40,046 bases of DNA from Candidatus Methanophagales archaeon (lineage in GTDB: Archaea; Halobacteriota; Syntropharchaeia; Alkanophagales; Methanospirareceae), in contig JANJFQ010000006.1 of NCBI GenBank assembly GCA_025435355.1, positions 1 through 40,046 of the forward strand, read 5' to 3'. The translations under genes and the position numbers were made by a program. The notes beneath the pieces are model-generated. The model worked only from the letters and a program-made list of their open reading frames with translations. It did not search any database and was not told where the DNA came from. Below, piece after piece: positions 17,747-26,108 of this stretch; position 1 is the first letter of the stretch; each line of letters opens with the position of its first letter.

Positions 17747-18251
17747 GGAAGAGGCAAGGGCTTTAGCTTATTTACGAGATGCGCTTGGAGATTTAGAACT
17801 TGCTGAGACGGCAATAGAAGCGAAATTATTTGAAGGCTGTCTTTTCCACAGCCAGCAAGGAATTGAGAAGGGTATGAAAGCGATTTTAGCTTTGTTCGGT
17901 ATTTTAATATCAAAAGAGCACCGAATATCGGATTTATTCGGTAATGAGGTCGAAAATTTTGAAGACGAGCTTAAAGAAAAATTCAAAAAGCTCCTTCCAA
18001 GCATTGAGGATATCGAGTGGTATTATATTCCAACAAGATATTCGGTTAGCGTTAGGGGTGATATCCACTTGCGAGCTTTTTCAGAAACTGATGCTATAAA
18101 AGCATATAAAACTTCCAAGGCATTTTTAGATATTTGCTTTAACTTCGTCGAGTTGAAAATCGAAAAGGATATCCCTAAAGGCAGAAAAGAACTGTTTGAA
18201 TATTTGAAGAAGGAATATAAGGATGTTATCAAGAGTTTGCCTGAGAGATGA
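17724..18251 (+). CDS. HEPN domain protein (partner of MNT)
   Basis: EEARALAYLRDALGDLELAETAIEAKLFEGCLFHSQQGIEKGMKAILALFGI; overlaps the upstream MNT gene. Confidence 0.82.
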   Translation: MDGEFQHKEEARALAYLRDALGDLELAETAIEAKLFEGCLFHSQQGIEKGMKAILALFGILISKEHRISDLFGNEVENFEDELKEKFKKLLPSIEDIEWYYIPTRYSVSVRGDIHLRAFSETDAIKAYKTSKAFLDICFNFVELKIEKDIPKGRKELFEYLKKEYKDVIKSLPER

Positions 18252-18352
18252 GGGAATCCGTCAAAAAAGAGAAAGAGCAAATAATGAAAGAAATCAAAAA
18301 GATTAAGAGTCATGAATGTGTGAGGGTGATTGAAGGTGAAGTAGGAAAATGA
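18248..18352 (+). CDS. 34-aa micro-ORF, ATGA-overlapping both neighbours
   Basis: ATG at 18248 overlaps the HEPN stop (18249-18251); TGA at 18350-18352 overlaps the ATG at 18349. MRESVKKEKEQIMKEIKKIKSHECVRVIEGEVGK. Confidence 0.45.
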   Translation: MRESVKKEKEQIMKEIKKIKSHECVRVIEGEVGK

Positions 18353-19611
18353 AAACAAAGGAGAAAATCACCGGAGAGCTACTAAAAGCGATTGAATATA
18401 TAGATAAATCCAATGACTCAACGGATGTGATAGAATTTCCTAAAAGTGGGAAATACTATGAAATTGACATGAATGGGGGGATTGTCATTGCCTATAAACA
18501 AGAGGCTCTTCAACATATGGAAGAAGCCTTGAATCACGTTTTCGTTAGAAAAGATCTTTCTGAGATAGTGAGTGAAGAATTTGTAATGAGGAAATTGAAA
18601 GAGATAATTAAAAATGCTTTGTTAAGCGAAGACCAAAATAAAAACAATTTAATCATAAGTGATGTTGAGACGCTTTTAAGAAATATACGGAATAAAGATA
18701 ATTATATAATTTTTACGCGCGTGTTTAATTTAAAATGCTCTAAAATCTGTGATTTTGGTAATGTGAAATTATATCCGAATAAAACAGTTTTTATGGAGGA
18801 GTTAGGTGACAAGTGTCCTTCAGATAAAGTAATAGACTTTTTAGAGAAATATCTTGAAAAAAATGCGAGTGATAAAGAGTTCTGTATATCAGAGGCGTAT
18901 GTATCCTCTGCTGAAGAAATTAACGCTAAGGAAAGAGCTTTTTGCGGTTTAGACCATTTTTTAAACATATTGAGAGTTTTTGACAGGAGAAATCCAATTT
19001 GGATTGAGGGTGGGAATATCCGTATGCATCGGTTTTATTTTAGCTATAACAGAAATAAGGAGGAATTGTCTGGAAAATTTGAAAGCATCGATGCTAAAAT
19101 AAATCCCTTTGATTTGGACAAGTTATATAGACTTAATCCACGACTAATGAATAAAATTGAAAGTGTATTGAAAAAAGAAAATAGAACTTCGATAGAGAGC
19201 AAGATAGTTAATTCATTAACTTGGTTAGGAGAATCTGTAAAAGAGAAGGACGATGTTCATAAACTATTAAAAATGATAATTGCTCTGGAATGCCTTTTAC
19301 TTGAAAAAGAAGCAAATAAAAAATATTTACTTGCAGAGCGATGTGCTTTTCTATTAAGCAACCGATTCGAGGATAGAATAAAGATAAAAGAACTTATTGA
19401 GGATGTGTATGAGCTGAGGAATGATATAGTCCATGAAGGTAAGAGGCTCAATATAAGAAAAAAGGTATCGAAGGATCTATTTACGCTTATTAGAGAACTC
19501 AATATAAAATTTCTTATGTCGGATGAATTCAAATCTATGAATGATGTGCAGGAGTTTGTGGAAGGGTGTAAATATGGTCCAGAAACAGAGAAGATAAAAA
19601 GTTATGCGTAG
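18349..19611 (+). CDS. APEA-like HEPN protein (putative RNase effector)
   Basis: 420 aa; C-terminal LLAERCAFLLSNRFEDRIKIKELIEDVYELRNDIVHEGKRL contains the HEPN Rx4H motif (RNDIVH). Confidence 0.75.
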   Translation: MKTKEKITGELLKAIEYIDKSNDSTDVIEFPKSGKYYEIDMNGGIVIAYKQEALQHMEEALNHVFVRKDLSEIVSEEFVMRKLKEIIKNALLSEDQNKNNLIISDVETLLRNIRNKDNYIIFTRVFNLKCSKICDFGNVKLYPNKTVFMEELGDKCPSDKVIDFLEKYLEKNASDKEFCISEAYVSSAEEINAKERAFCGLDHFLNILRVFDRRNPIWIEGGNIRMHRFYFSYNRNKEELSGKFESIDAKINPFDLDKLYRLNPRLMNKIESVLKKENRTSIESKIVNSLTWLGESVKEKDDVHKLLKMIIALECLLLEKEANKKYLLAERCAFLLSNRFEDRIKIKELIEDVYELRNDIVHEGKRLNIRKKVSKDLFTLIRELNIKFLMSDEFKSMNDVQEFVEGCKYGPETEKIKSYA

Positions 19612-19646
19612 GTAAAGGAGATTGTGATGGGGTAAAAAGGTGAAAA

Positions 19647-21710
19647 ATGGAGGAAAAAGAGACAGCCAAACTTGAAAACAATAAAATAATATTTTTCTTA
19701 GGTGCTGGAGCGTCTGTTCCTGCCGATGTTCCTCAGATTGTGGATTTTACTAAGAAATTTGAGGAGAATATCAAAAAGAAAAGGGATATACTGGGAAAAA
19801 TAAAGAAGAAGTATGGTGAAATCAACGTGGAGTCGCTCTTAAAAGCAGCGTATAGCACAAATAGTGACAATGAGAATGCTTTTGACAGTTCCGAGTTAAA
19901 ATTATTAAAAAAAGAATTAGAGCAGTTTGTTCATGAAAAGATTGTTTTAAATGCAAGGATATCTGCAAGAATGGGAGATTCTATTACTAAAGAGCTCATC
20001 AATGAATTTGTGGGAACTATTGGGAAGAACGCTGAGACGTTGGAAGAGATACAAAAGATTTTAAGGGAAAAACGTGAAATAGTCGATGTTGATGTAGAAC
20101 TTCTTTTAGAAGCATTACATGAACTAAATAATAGGGGTAAATATGTTTTACCCGATATTTCTGAATTAAATGAAAAGTTAAAAAGGCGTAAATATGAGTT
20201 AGAATCATTAGAAAAAGAGTTAAGACGATTTATTCGTGAGAAAACCATTGTCAGTGAGGATAAAATAGGTTATTTAGCGCCATTGAAAGAGTTTGTAGAT
20301 GAATACAAGACACTCGATATTTTTTCTGTTAATTATGATACGTGTATCGAACAATTTTGTAAGAAACATAATTTCACTTATACCGATGGCTTTGAATTGT
20401 ATTGGAATCCGAACGCATTTAAAAACGATTATAAAATAAAGCTTTATAAACTCCATGGCTCTGTGACATGGTATAAGACAGATGAAGGCGATTATATCAA
20501 AGTTCCAATTGCCTCAGAAAAAGGTGATGAAATAGAGCTCATTACGGGAGAAAAGGCTAAAACGCTCATGGTCTATCCAATGCCAGGGAAATTTGAAGAA
20601 TATTCAACGCCACGATCAGAGTTCATTCCTATCCTCCACAAAAAATTAGAGGAAGTGAAGGTTTGCATCGTCATTGGTTACAGGTTTAGGGATGACGAGA
20701 TCAGAACGATATTTTTCGAGGCTGCAAAAAAAGCTTCACAAAGGAATGAAGGTTTAATCATATTTTTAATTGCTCCAGATGCAGGTAAAATTTATGGCGA
20801 TAAACTAAAATTCATTGACAAAGATAAAAGAAAAATTTCATCGTTAGAAGGGAGGGTTATCTACTGGAATTATCCGGTGGAAAATGTTTTGAAGGATAAT
20901 TATCTGTATCAAAAATTGGAAACCCTGGCGGATATACAAACATTGAGCAAAGAGACAGACAAAATCAGGCGAGAGGGTAAGTATGCATATGAACTTAAAC
21001 TGCAAGAAGTTGTATCAAACTGCATAGAAATAGGGTACACATCAATGGCAGAAAAGGTTTTAGAAAAGGAGTTAGGTATAACCGTGAATAATCTAAAAGA
21101 GAGCGCTTTATTCGTAGATAGTGCTAATGATAAGTTAAGAGTTTTGTGTGGTTTGGGTGTAAATCATTTTTATAGTGGCAATTATGTCAGAGCAAAGAGA
21201 TATTTTACAGAACTAAAAGAGATACTCGAGCAATCTCTCGAAGTGGGAAATGAATATTTTGAGTTAAATCGTCAATTAACCGATTTAGTAAAAAATGGTA
21301 AAGAAGAAGGAAGGGTGGAGATAGAGCAGAGGATAGAGAAAATAAGGCGGGATAATGAAGTTTTACCGTTCTATGGTTGGTTTTGGGACCATTCCGATTC
21401 GAATTGGACGAGACGTTTAGAATATAGTTTTATTGCTTTTTTAAACAAAGAGATCACGCTGCGTTCAAGAAAGGATGAGGATAGCATCCTGTTGAAAATA
21501 CTATACAAATGCGCCGATATGAAAAAACTTTTAGAGAGATCATTTGACAATGACATATACAAAGGTAGTGATAAGATTTATATAGGTACCAGCCCGGTAG
21601 AAACACGCAGGAAAACAGATGCAGAGGAAAAATTAAAAGAAATATTGAAGGCTTTTGAGGAATTAATTGATTTTTGCGAGAAACAAAAAGTCGAACAGTT
21701 TAGAGATTAG
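19647..21710 (+). CDS. SIR2-domain protein copy 2 (full-length)
   Basis: IIFFLGAGASVPADVPQ, DIFSVNYDTCIEQF, LYKLHGSVTWY; C-terminal half nearly identical to copy 1. Confidence 0.88.
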   Translation: MEEKETAKLENNKIIFFLGAGASVPADVPQIVDFTKKFEENIKKKRDILGKIKKKYGEINVESLLKAAYSTNSDNENAFDSSELKLLKKELEQFVHEKIVLNARISARMGDSITKELINEFVGTIGKNAETLEEIQKILREKREIVDVDVELLLEALHELNNRGKYVLPDISELNEKLKRRKYELESLEKELRRFIREKTIVSEDKIGYLAPLKEFVDEYKTLDIFSVNYDTCIEQFCKKHNFTYTDGFELYWNPNAFKNDYKIKLYKLHGSVTWYKTDEGDYIKVPIASEKGDEIELITGEKAKTLMVYPMPGKFEEYSTPRSEFIPILHKKLEEVKVCIVIGYRFRDDEIRTIFFEAAKKASQRNEGLIIFLIAPDAGKIYGDKLKFIDKDKRKISSLEGRVIYWNYPVENVLKDNYLYQKLETLADIQTLSKETDKIRREGKYAYELKLQEVVSNCIEIGYTSMAEKVLEKELGITVNNLKESALFVDSANDKLRVLCGLGVNHFYSGNYVRAKRYFTELKEILEQSLEVGNEYFELNRQLTDLVKNGKEEGRVEIEQRIEKIRRDNEVLPFYGWFWDHSDSNWTRRLEYSFIAFLNKEITLRSRKDEDSILLKILYKCADMKKLLERSFDNDIYKGSDKIYIGTSPVETRRKTDAEEKLKEILKAFEELIDFCEKQKVEQFRD

Positions 21711-21727
21711 AAAAAGGGATACTTAAA

Positions 21728-23089
21728 ATGAACCTAAGAGTAAGAAAATTATACGAGGCTTTGTTTGCACTCGAAGATCTCAGAGATATATTCCGACAGG
21801 CATTACCCGGAGGACTCGACGAAAGCGAAGAGGAGCAACTCTCAAATGGCATAGCTCGTGTAGAGACCATCATAAAAGATTTAAAAGAAGGCAGGGGCAG
21901 CCCAATCAAATACGCTGAGGATAAAATTGAACTGAGGACGAGAGAGGAAGAGTTCATAAACATTAATCCGATTCAACCGGGAGGGAGATTAACGGCAGAA
22001 GCGAGAAAAACACTTATTGCTTACGGTGATGGATACTCGGTCTGCGATATGTGTCTGGAGGGCAGGCTCGATAAGATAAGAAAACCGGCTGTGGACGAAT
22101 TTCATGCGGAATTAGCGGATTTCGTGGGCATGGACGAAGTACGCGTTGTGCCAGGTGCAAGACGAGGTTTCCAGGCTGTTACTTCTTCTCTGCTTGAGAA
22201 AGGTGACGTCGTGATTGTTTCGGATTTAGGACATTATACGGAGTATTTAGCGGTAGAAACCGCGGGAGGCGTAATTAAAGAAGTGCCTTCGGGTCCGAAA
22301 AACATAATTACCGGTGATGCAGTAGCGGATAGAATAGAAAGTGTGAAGAAGGAAACGGGAAAACTACCCAAACTTATCATAATCGAGCATTTTGATTACA
22401 GCTTCGGGAACGAGCATGACGTATATGGCGTGGGGAAGGTTGCAAAGGAATATGACATCCCCTTTTTATACAATGGCGCTTATTCCGTGGGAATGGTGCC
22501 TGTGAACGGTAAAAATATAGGTGCGGATTTTGTCGTGGGCTCCGGACACAAGGGGATGGCTTCCGTGGCGCCCTCAGGCATCCTTGCCACTACGGATGAA
22601 TGGACACCAAAAGTGTTCAGAAGCAGTCAGATTGTTGGCGATGTTACGGGCAGGCGATTCGAGAATAAAGAGCCTGCGATGCTCGGTTGCACGCTGATGG
22701 GCGGAACTTTGCTTTCCATGATGGCGTCTTTTCCTCACGTTAAAGAACGTGTGAAGAGATGGGACGCGGAGGTGAAGAAGTCAAATTACTTTATCAATGA
22801 GTTCTTGCGAATAGCCGGGAATAAAATTTCGAGTGAATATCCTCGCAAGCATACGCTTTCAAAGGTTGATACACGAGATAGCTTTGACAGGATTGCGAAG
22901 ACACATAAGAGACGCGGGTACTTTCTCAGTGATGAATTGAAGAGAAAAGGAATTGTGGGTGAATTCGCAGGCTCAACGAGGGTGTGGAAGCTCAATACTT
23001 ATGGGTTGAGCTGGGACAGGATAAAGTATCTGAGCGAAACGTTCATAGAAATAGCGGAGAAATATGCGTTGTCGGTAAAGCGGAACTAA
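21728..23089 (+). CDS. pscS: O-phospho-L-seryl-tRNA:Cys-tRNA synthase with ~75-aa N-terminal extension
   Basis: INPIQPGGRLTAEARKTLIAYGDGYSVCDMCLEGRLDKIRKPAVDEFHAELADFVGMDEVRVVPGARRGFQAV, GADFVVGSGHKGMASVAPSGIL (PLP lysine). Confidence 0.92.
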   Translation: MNLRVRKLYEALFALEDLRDIFRQALPGGLDESEEEQLSNGIARVETIIKDLKEGRGSPIKYAEDKIELRTREEEFININPIQPGGRLTAEARKTLIAYGDGYSVCDMCLEGRLDKIRKPAVDEFHAELADFVGMDEVRVVPGARRGFQAVTSSLLEKGDVVIVSDLGHYTEYLAVETAGGVIKEVPSGPKNIITGDAVADRIESVKKETGKLPKLIIIEHFDYSFGNEHDVYGVGKVAKEYDIPFLYNGAYSVGMVPVNGKNIGADFVVGSGHKGMASVAPSGILATTDEWTPKVFRSSQIVGDVTGRRFENKEPAMLGCTLMGGTLLSMMASFPHVKERVKRWDAEVKKSNYFINEFLRIAGNKISSEYPRKHTLSKVDTRDSFDRIAKTHKRRGYFLSDELKRKGIVGEFAGSTRVWKLNTYGLSWDRIKYLSETFIEIAEKYALSVKRN

Positions 23090-23102
23090 AAAAGAAAAAG
23101 TG

Positions 23103-23617
23103 TTGTGTAATCTTGTGGTTATAAAAAGGAGATAAATAAATACTAATAAGATATAAAAGATTAACTAACATGGAAAGACTATATATAGGGACGAGAGAAA
23201 GCGCCGAGCTTATTGATATTACAGGGAAAGTAAAGGAAATTGTCAAAAGCAGTGTTGTAGATTCCGGAATCTGCGTGATATTCACAAAACATACGACTTC
23301 GGGAATCATAATAAATGAGAACGAAGCTGGGCTGAAAAGAGATTTCTTAGCGCTTCTGAACGAGTTAATCCCAAAAGGAAGGGGATACCTGCATGATAGA
23401 ATAGACAACAACGCACATTCTCATCTCAGGTCTGTTTTACTCGGCTCAAGTGTAACGATTCCGATAGAAAAAGGTGATTTGGCTCTGGGAACCTGGCAGA
23501 GTATCTTTTTCGTTGAATGTGACGGTCCCAGAAGGAGAGAGGTATATGTAAAAGTCATTGAAGGGTAATATTAACTAACATCAGTGAAAAATAAAAATCT
23601 GTGTAATCTTGTAGTTA
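23103..23617 (+). repeat. Nested direct repeats flanking the yjbQ-family gene
   Basis: TGTGTAATCTTGTGGTTA (about 23104) and TGTGTAATCTTGTAGTTA (about 23600); ATTAACTAACAT at 23160-23171 and 23570-23581. Third, inverted copy of the first repeat at 31632-31668. Confidence 0.8.
23170..23568 (+). CDS. UPF0047/YjbQ family protein (secondary thiamine-phosphate synthase-like)
   Basis: DSGICVIFTKHTTSGIIINENEAGLKRD, AHSHLRSVLLGSSVTIPIEKGDLALGTWQSIFFVECDGPRRREVYVKV. Confidence 0.88.
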   Translation: MERLYIGTRESAELIDITGKVKEIVKSSVVDSGICVIFTKHTTSGIIINENEAGLKRDFLALLNELIPKGRGYLHDRIDNNAHSHLRSVLLGSSVTIPIEKGDLALGTWQSIFFVECDGPRRREVYVKVIEG

Positions 23618-23620
23618 GAA

Positions 23621-23692
23621 GCCCCAGTGTGGTAGTGGAAATCCCTTGGGCTTGCGGAGCCCAAGATCCGGGTTCGATTCCCGGCTGGGGCA
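23621..23692 (+). tRNA. tRNA; anticodon reads GCG (Arg) in a 7-nt loop, no encoded CCA, isotype uncertain
   Basis: Acceptor GCCCCAG/CTGGGGC, T-arm CCGGG TTCGATT CCCGG, anticodon arm TGGGC TTGCGGA GCCCA, discriminator A. D-stem weak. Confidence 0.85.
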
Positions 23693-25525
23693 TTATTTTC
23701 TATGCGCTTCACCCACCACTTCACCAATATTTTTATATTTCTTAGCGATAAGATACGCATTTAACTCCTTCTTTATACACGAAAAAATTTCAATCCCCTC
23801 ACTTACCAGTGCGCTGCCCACTTGAAACAGGCTCGCACCGTTCTTTGCATATTCTATCACGTCCTTAGCGGAAAAAATACCACCCACGGCAATCACAGGA
23901 ATTTTCAACTCTTTATACAGTGCAAAAACAACTCTTTTACCGCCAACCGTCAAATCCTTACCGGATTTACCGCCATAGCCCGTGGGATTGCCTAAAAGAG
24001 GGAAAGCAAGTGTTGGGACTGTTGGTCTGGCTATTACGGTATTAATCGCCGTGATAGCGTCAGCACCCGCCTTTTCCGCCGTCAGTGCCAATCCTGCCGG
24101 GTCGCCCACGTTAGGCGAGATTTTCACTGCAATTGGAATTGGATGCGCAATGCTGCGTATCTCCTTTATTATGCTCTTCAGCAGTTTAGGATTGTTTTCA
24201 ACCGCTATGAAATCCGTATGCGGACATGAGGCATTAAATTCGAGCATGTGTATCGGGTATTTGACAGCAATCTTCGCTACTTCTCTGCATTCCTCCACAC
24301 TTTTACCAAAAATACTCAATATCAATGGCACACCGGCATACTTCGCATCCTCTATTTCCAGCCCATAGTTTCTTATTCCTGGGTTCGGAAGCCCCATCGC
24401 ATTCACGTAGCTACGAGGTGCTATTTCAAAGAATGTGGGGTTCGGATAACCTTCGCGCTCATACAGCCCGACCGATTTTGTCACGACTGCTCCCGCACCT
24501 GCTACCGCATATCTATAAAGTAACTTCCCGGAAACTCCAAATCCCGCTGCATTCGCAATTGGATTAGCGAAATTAATCCCACAGACTTCTGTTTTCAATA
24601 AAGGCTCATATTCCGGCGTGAACTGTGAAGGAGGAGTTGATAATAGCGCACCTGCATTTGGCATAATAGAAATTCTTTTACCGCTCTTTTCTCGCTTCCA
24701 GTTCCCAAATTCCGTTCTTTCTAGCTCTTCTGCATCGAAAACTGGTCCGTCTTTACAAACTCGATACCCACCAAGGTCACAAGAGCCACAAGCACCGCAT
24801 CCGCATTTTACTATTCGCTCTACGGAAACCTGCGTAGGGATTCCCGCGCTTCTCGTAATTTCGCAAACACGCTCCATCATCAGTTCCGGACCGCATGTCA
24901 ATACCTGCTCAAATTTTTCACCTGATGCCAGTACCTCTTCCAATAACCCCGTAACCAACCCATTATAACTTCCTGAGCCATCCTCGGTAGCATCTCTGAC
25001 ATCACAGCCTAAATCGAAAAAATCTTTCATATACAGAAGTTCTGCACTACTTCTTGCACCTTCTAAGACCATTACATGTTTATCTGATTCTTTCGCTCTT
25101 TTCGCTGCAAACCGCAACGGCGCGGCTCCATACCCACCGGCAACCATGCAAATTCTTTCGGCGTGCAATGAAAAGGCATTACCATAGGGACCTCTTAAAC
25201 CTATCAAATCACCCACATGCTTTTGATGTAAGCTATGCGTGCAGTCGCCGACATCTGCAATTGCAACTTCTATTTCTCCTTCTGGCGATGCACCGGCAAT
25301 TGAAATCGGTATCTCGTCTATACCAGGGTCCCAAACCATTACGAACTGTCCTGGTTCGCTTTGTTTGGCAACCTCCTCCGAGTGAAACGTGAAGATTTTT
25401 ACTTCGCTACTTGCTTTTTTTAATTCTTCTATTTCATGTGGTGTAGGGATGTTTTGGGGCATTTTTATCCGGCATCGTTTTAGTAAATGTTTGAACTTTT
25501 TCAGGCATTTCAAGCATTCTTCCAT
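23693..25525 (-). CDS. Fused dihydroorotate dehydrogenase electron-transfer subunit (PyrK) and dihydroorotate dehydrogenase (PyrD)
   Basis: N-terminal PyrK: EPGQFVMVWDPGIDEIPISIA, CGCGACGSCDLGGYRVCKDGPVF. C-terminal PyrD: GINFANPIANAAGFGVSGKL, LEFNASCPHTDF, VGGIFSAKDVIEYAKNGASLFQVGSAL. Confidence 0.92.
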   Translation of the reverse strand: MEECLKCLKKFKHLLKRCRIKMPQNIPTPHEIEELKKASSEVKIFTFHSEEVAKQSEPGQFVMVWDPGIDEIPISIAGASPEGEIEVAIADVGDCTHSLHQKHVGDLIGLRGPYGNAFSLHAERICMVAGGYGAAPLRFAAKRAKESDKHVMVLEGARSSAELLYMKDFFDLGCDVRDATEDGSGSYNGLVTGLLEEVLASGEKFEQVLTCGPELMMERVCEITRSAGIPTQVSVERIVKCGCGACGSCDLGGYRVCKDGPVFDAEELERTEFGNWKREKSGKRISIMPNAGALLSTPPSQFTPEYEPLLKTEVCGINFANPIANAAGFGVSGKLLYRYAVAGAGAVVTKSVGLYEREGYPNPTFFEIAPRSYVNAMGLPNPGIRNYGLEIEDAKYAGVPLILSIFGKSVEECREVAKIAVKYPIHMLEFNASCPHTDFIAVENNPKLLKSIIKEIRSIAHPIPIAVKISPNVGDPAGLALTAEKAGADAITAINTVIARPTVPTLAFPLLGNPTGYGGKSGKDLTVGGKRVVFALYKELKIPVIAVGGIFSAKDVIEYAKNGASLFQVGSALVSEGIEIFSCIKKELNAYLIAKKYKNIGEVVGEAHRK

Positions 25526-25598
25526 ACTTTATTTTTTGAAGATTTCCCCACATCAGTTCAATTTCTCCCTGATAAATTCCCCTTATTGTATCTTTATT

Positions 25599-26108
25599 TC
25601 ATTGTATAACTCTCGCTTTTTTTAGAATATCCTTTATCCAAGCCTCCGTGGGCTGAGGTTTCAAAGAAGCTACAACATGTATAAGTTCATTTTTATCTCT
25701 AACATCGAAATTATCTCGAATAAACAAAGAGGTTGTGATTATTGATAGTTCTATAGCACTAAACTCCCCATATTTATCAACAAGTTCATCTATCACTCTT
25801 TTCTCACCCTCGTTTAGATACTGTTCCCAAGAAGTGTCTTTTGATTTTATGAAATATCCTTTACTTGGTGCCCAATCTATTTCCACTGCACCTATATTCT
25901 CGGTGAAGTCTAATTCTTCCGATACCTGTCCTGAATAAGGTCCGTAGTGATACATGGAATAGTCAAAATCAGCAGTTCCCTCGCGTGCAAGTAGATACAC
26001 CATTTTTTGGATAAAAGTCTTGCCTACCTGTTTTTCTGGATACTTTTCACTTATTGTTTTAACCAAGTGAGATATCATAGCAGGTCCTTTAAATATACTT
26101 TCCCTCAT
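25599..26108 (-). CDS. YwgA/Panacea (DUF4065)-like small protein
   Basis: VGKTFIQKMVYLLAREG...YSMYHYGPYSGQVSEELD; start overlaps the stop of the upstream HD gene (26105-26108). Confidence 0.65.
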   Translation of the reverse strand: MRESIFKGPAMISHLVKTISEKYPEKQVGKTFIQKMVYLLAREGTADFDYSMYHYGPYSGQVSEELDFTENIGAVEIDWAPSKGYFIKSKDTSWEQYLNEGEKRVIDELVDKYGEFSAIELSIITTSLFIRDNFDVRDKNELIHVVASLKPQPTEAWIKDILKKARVIQ

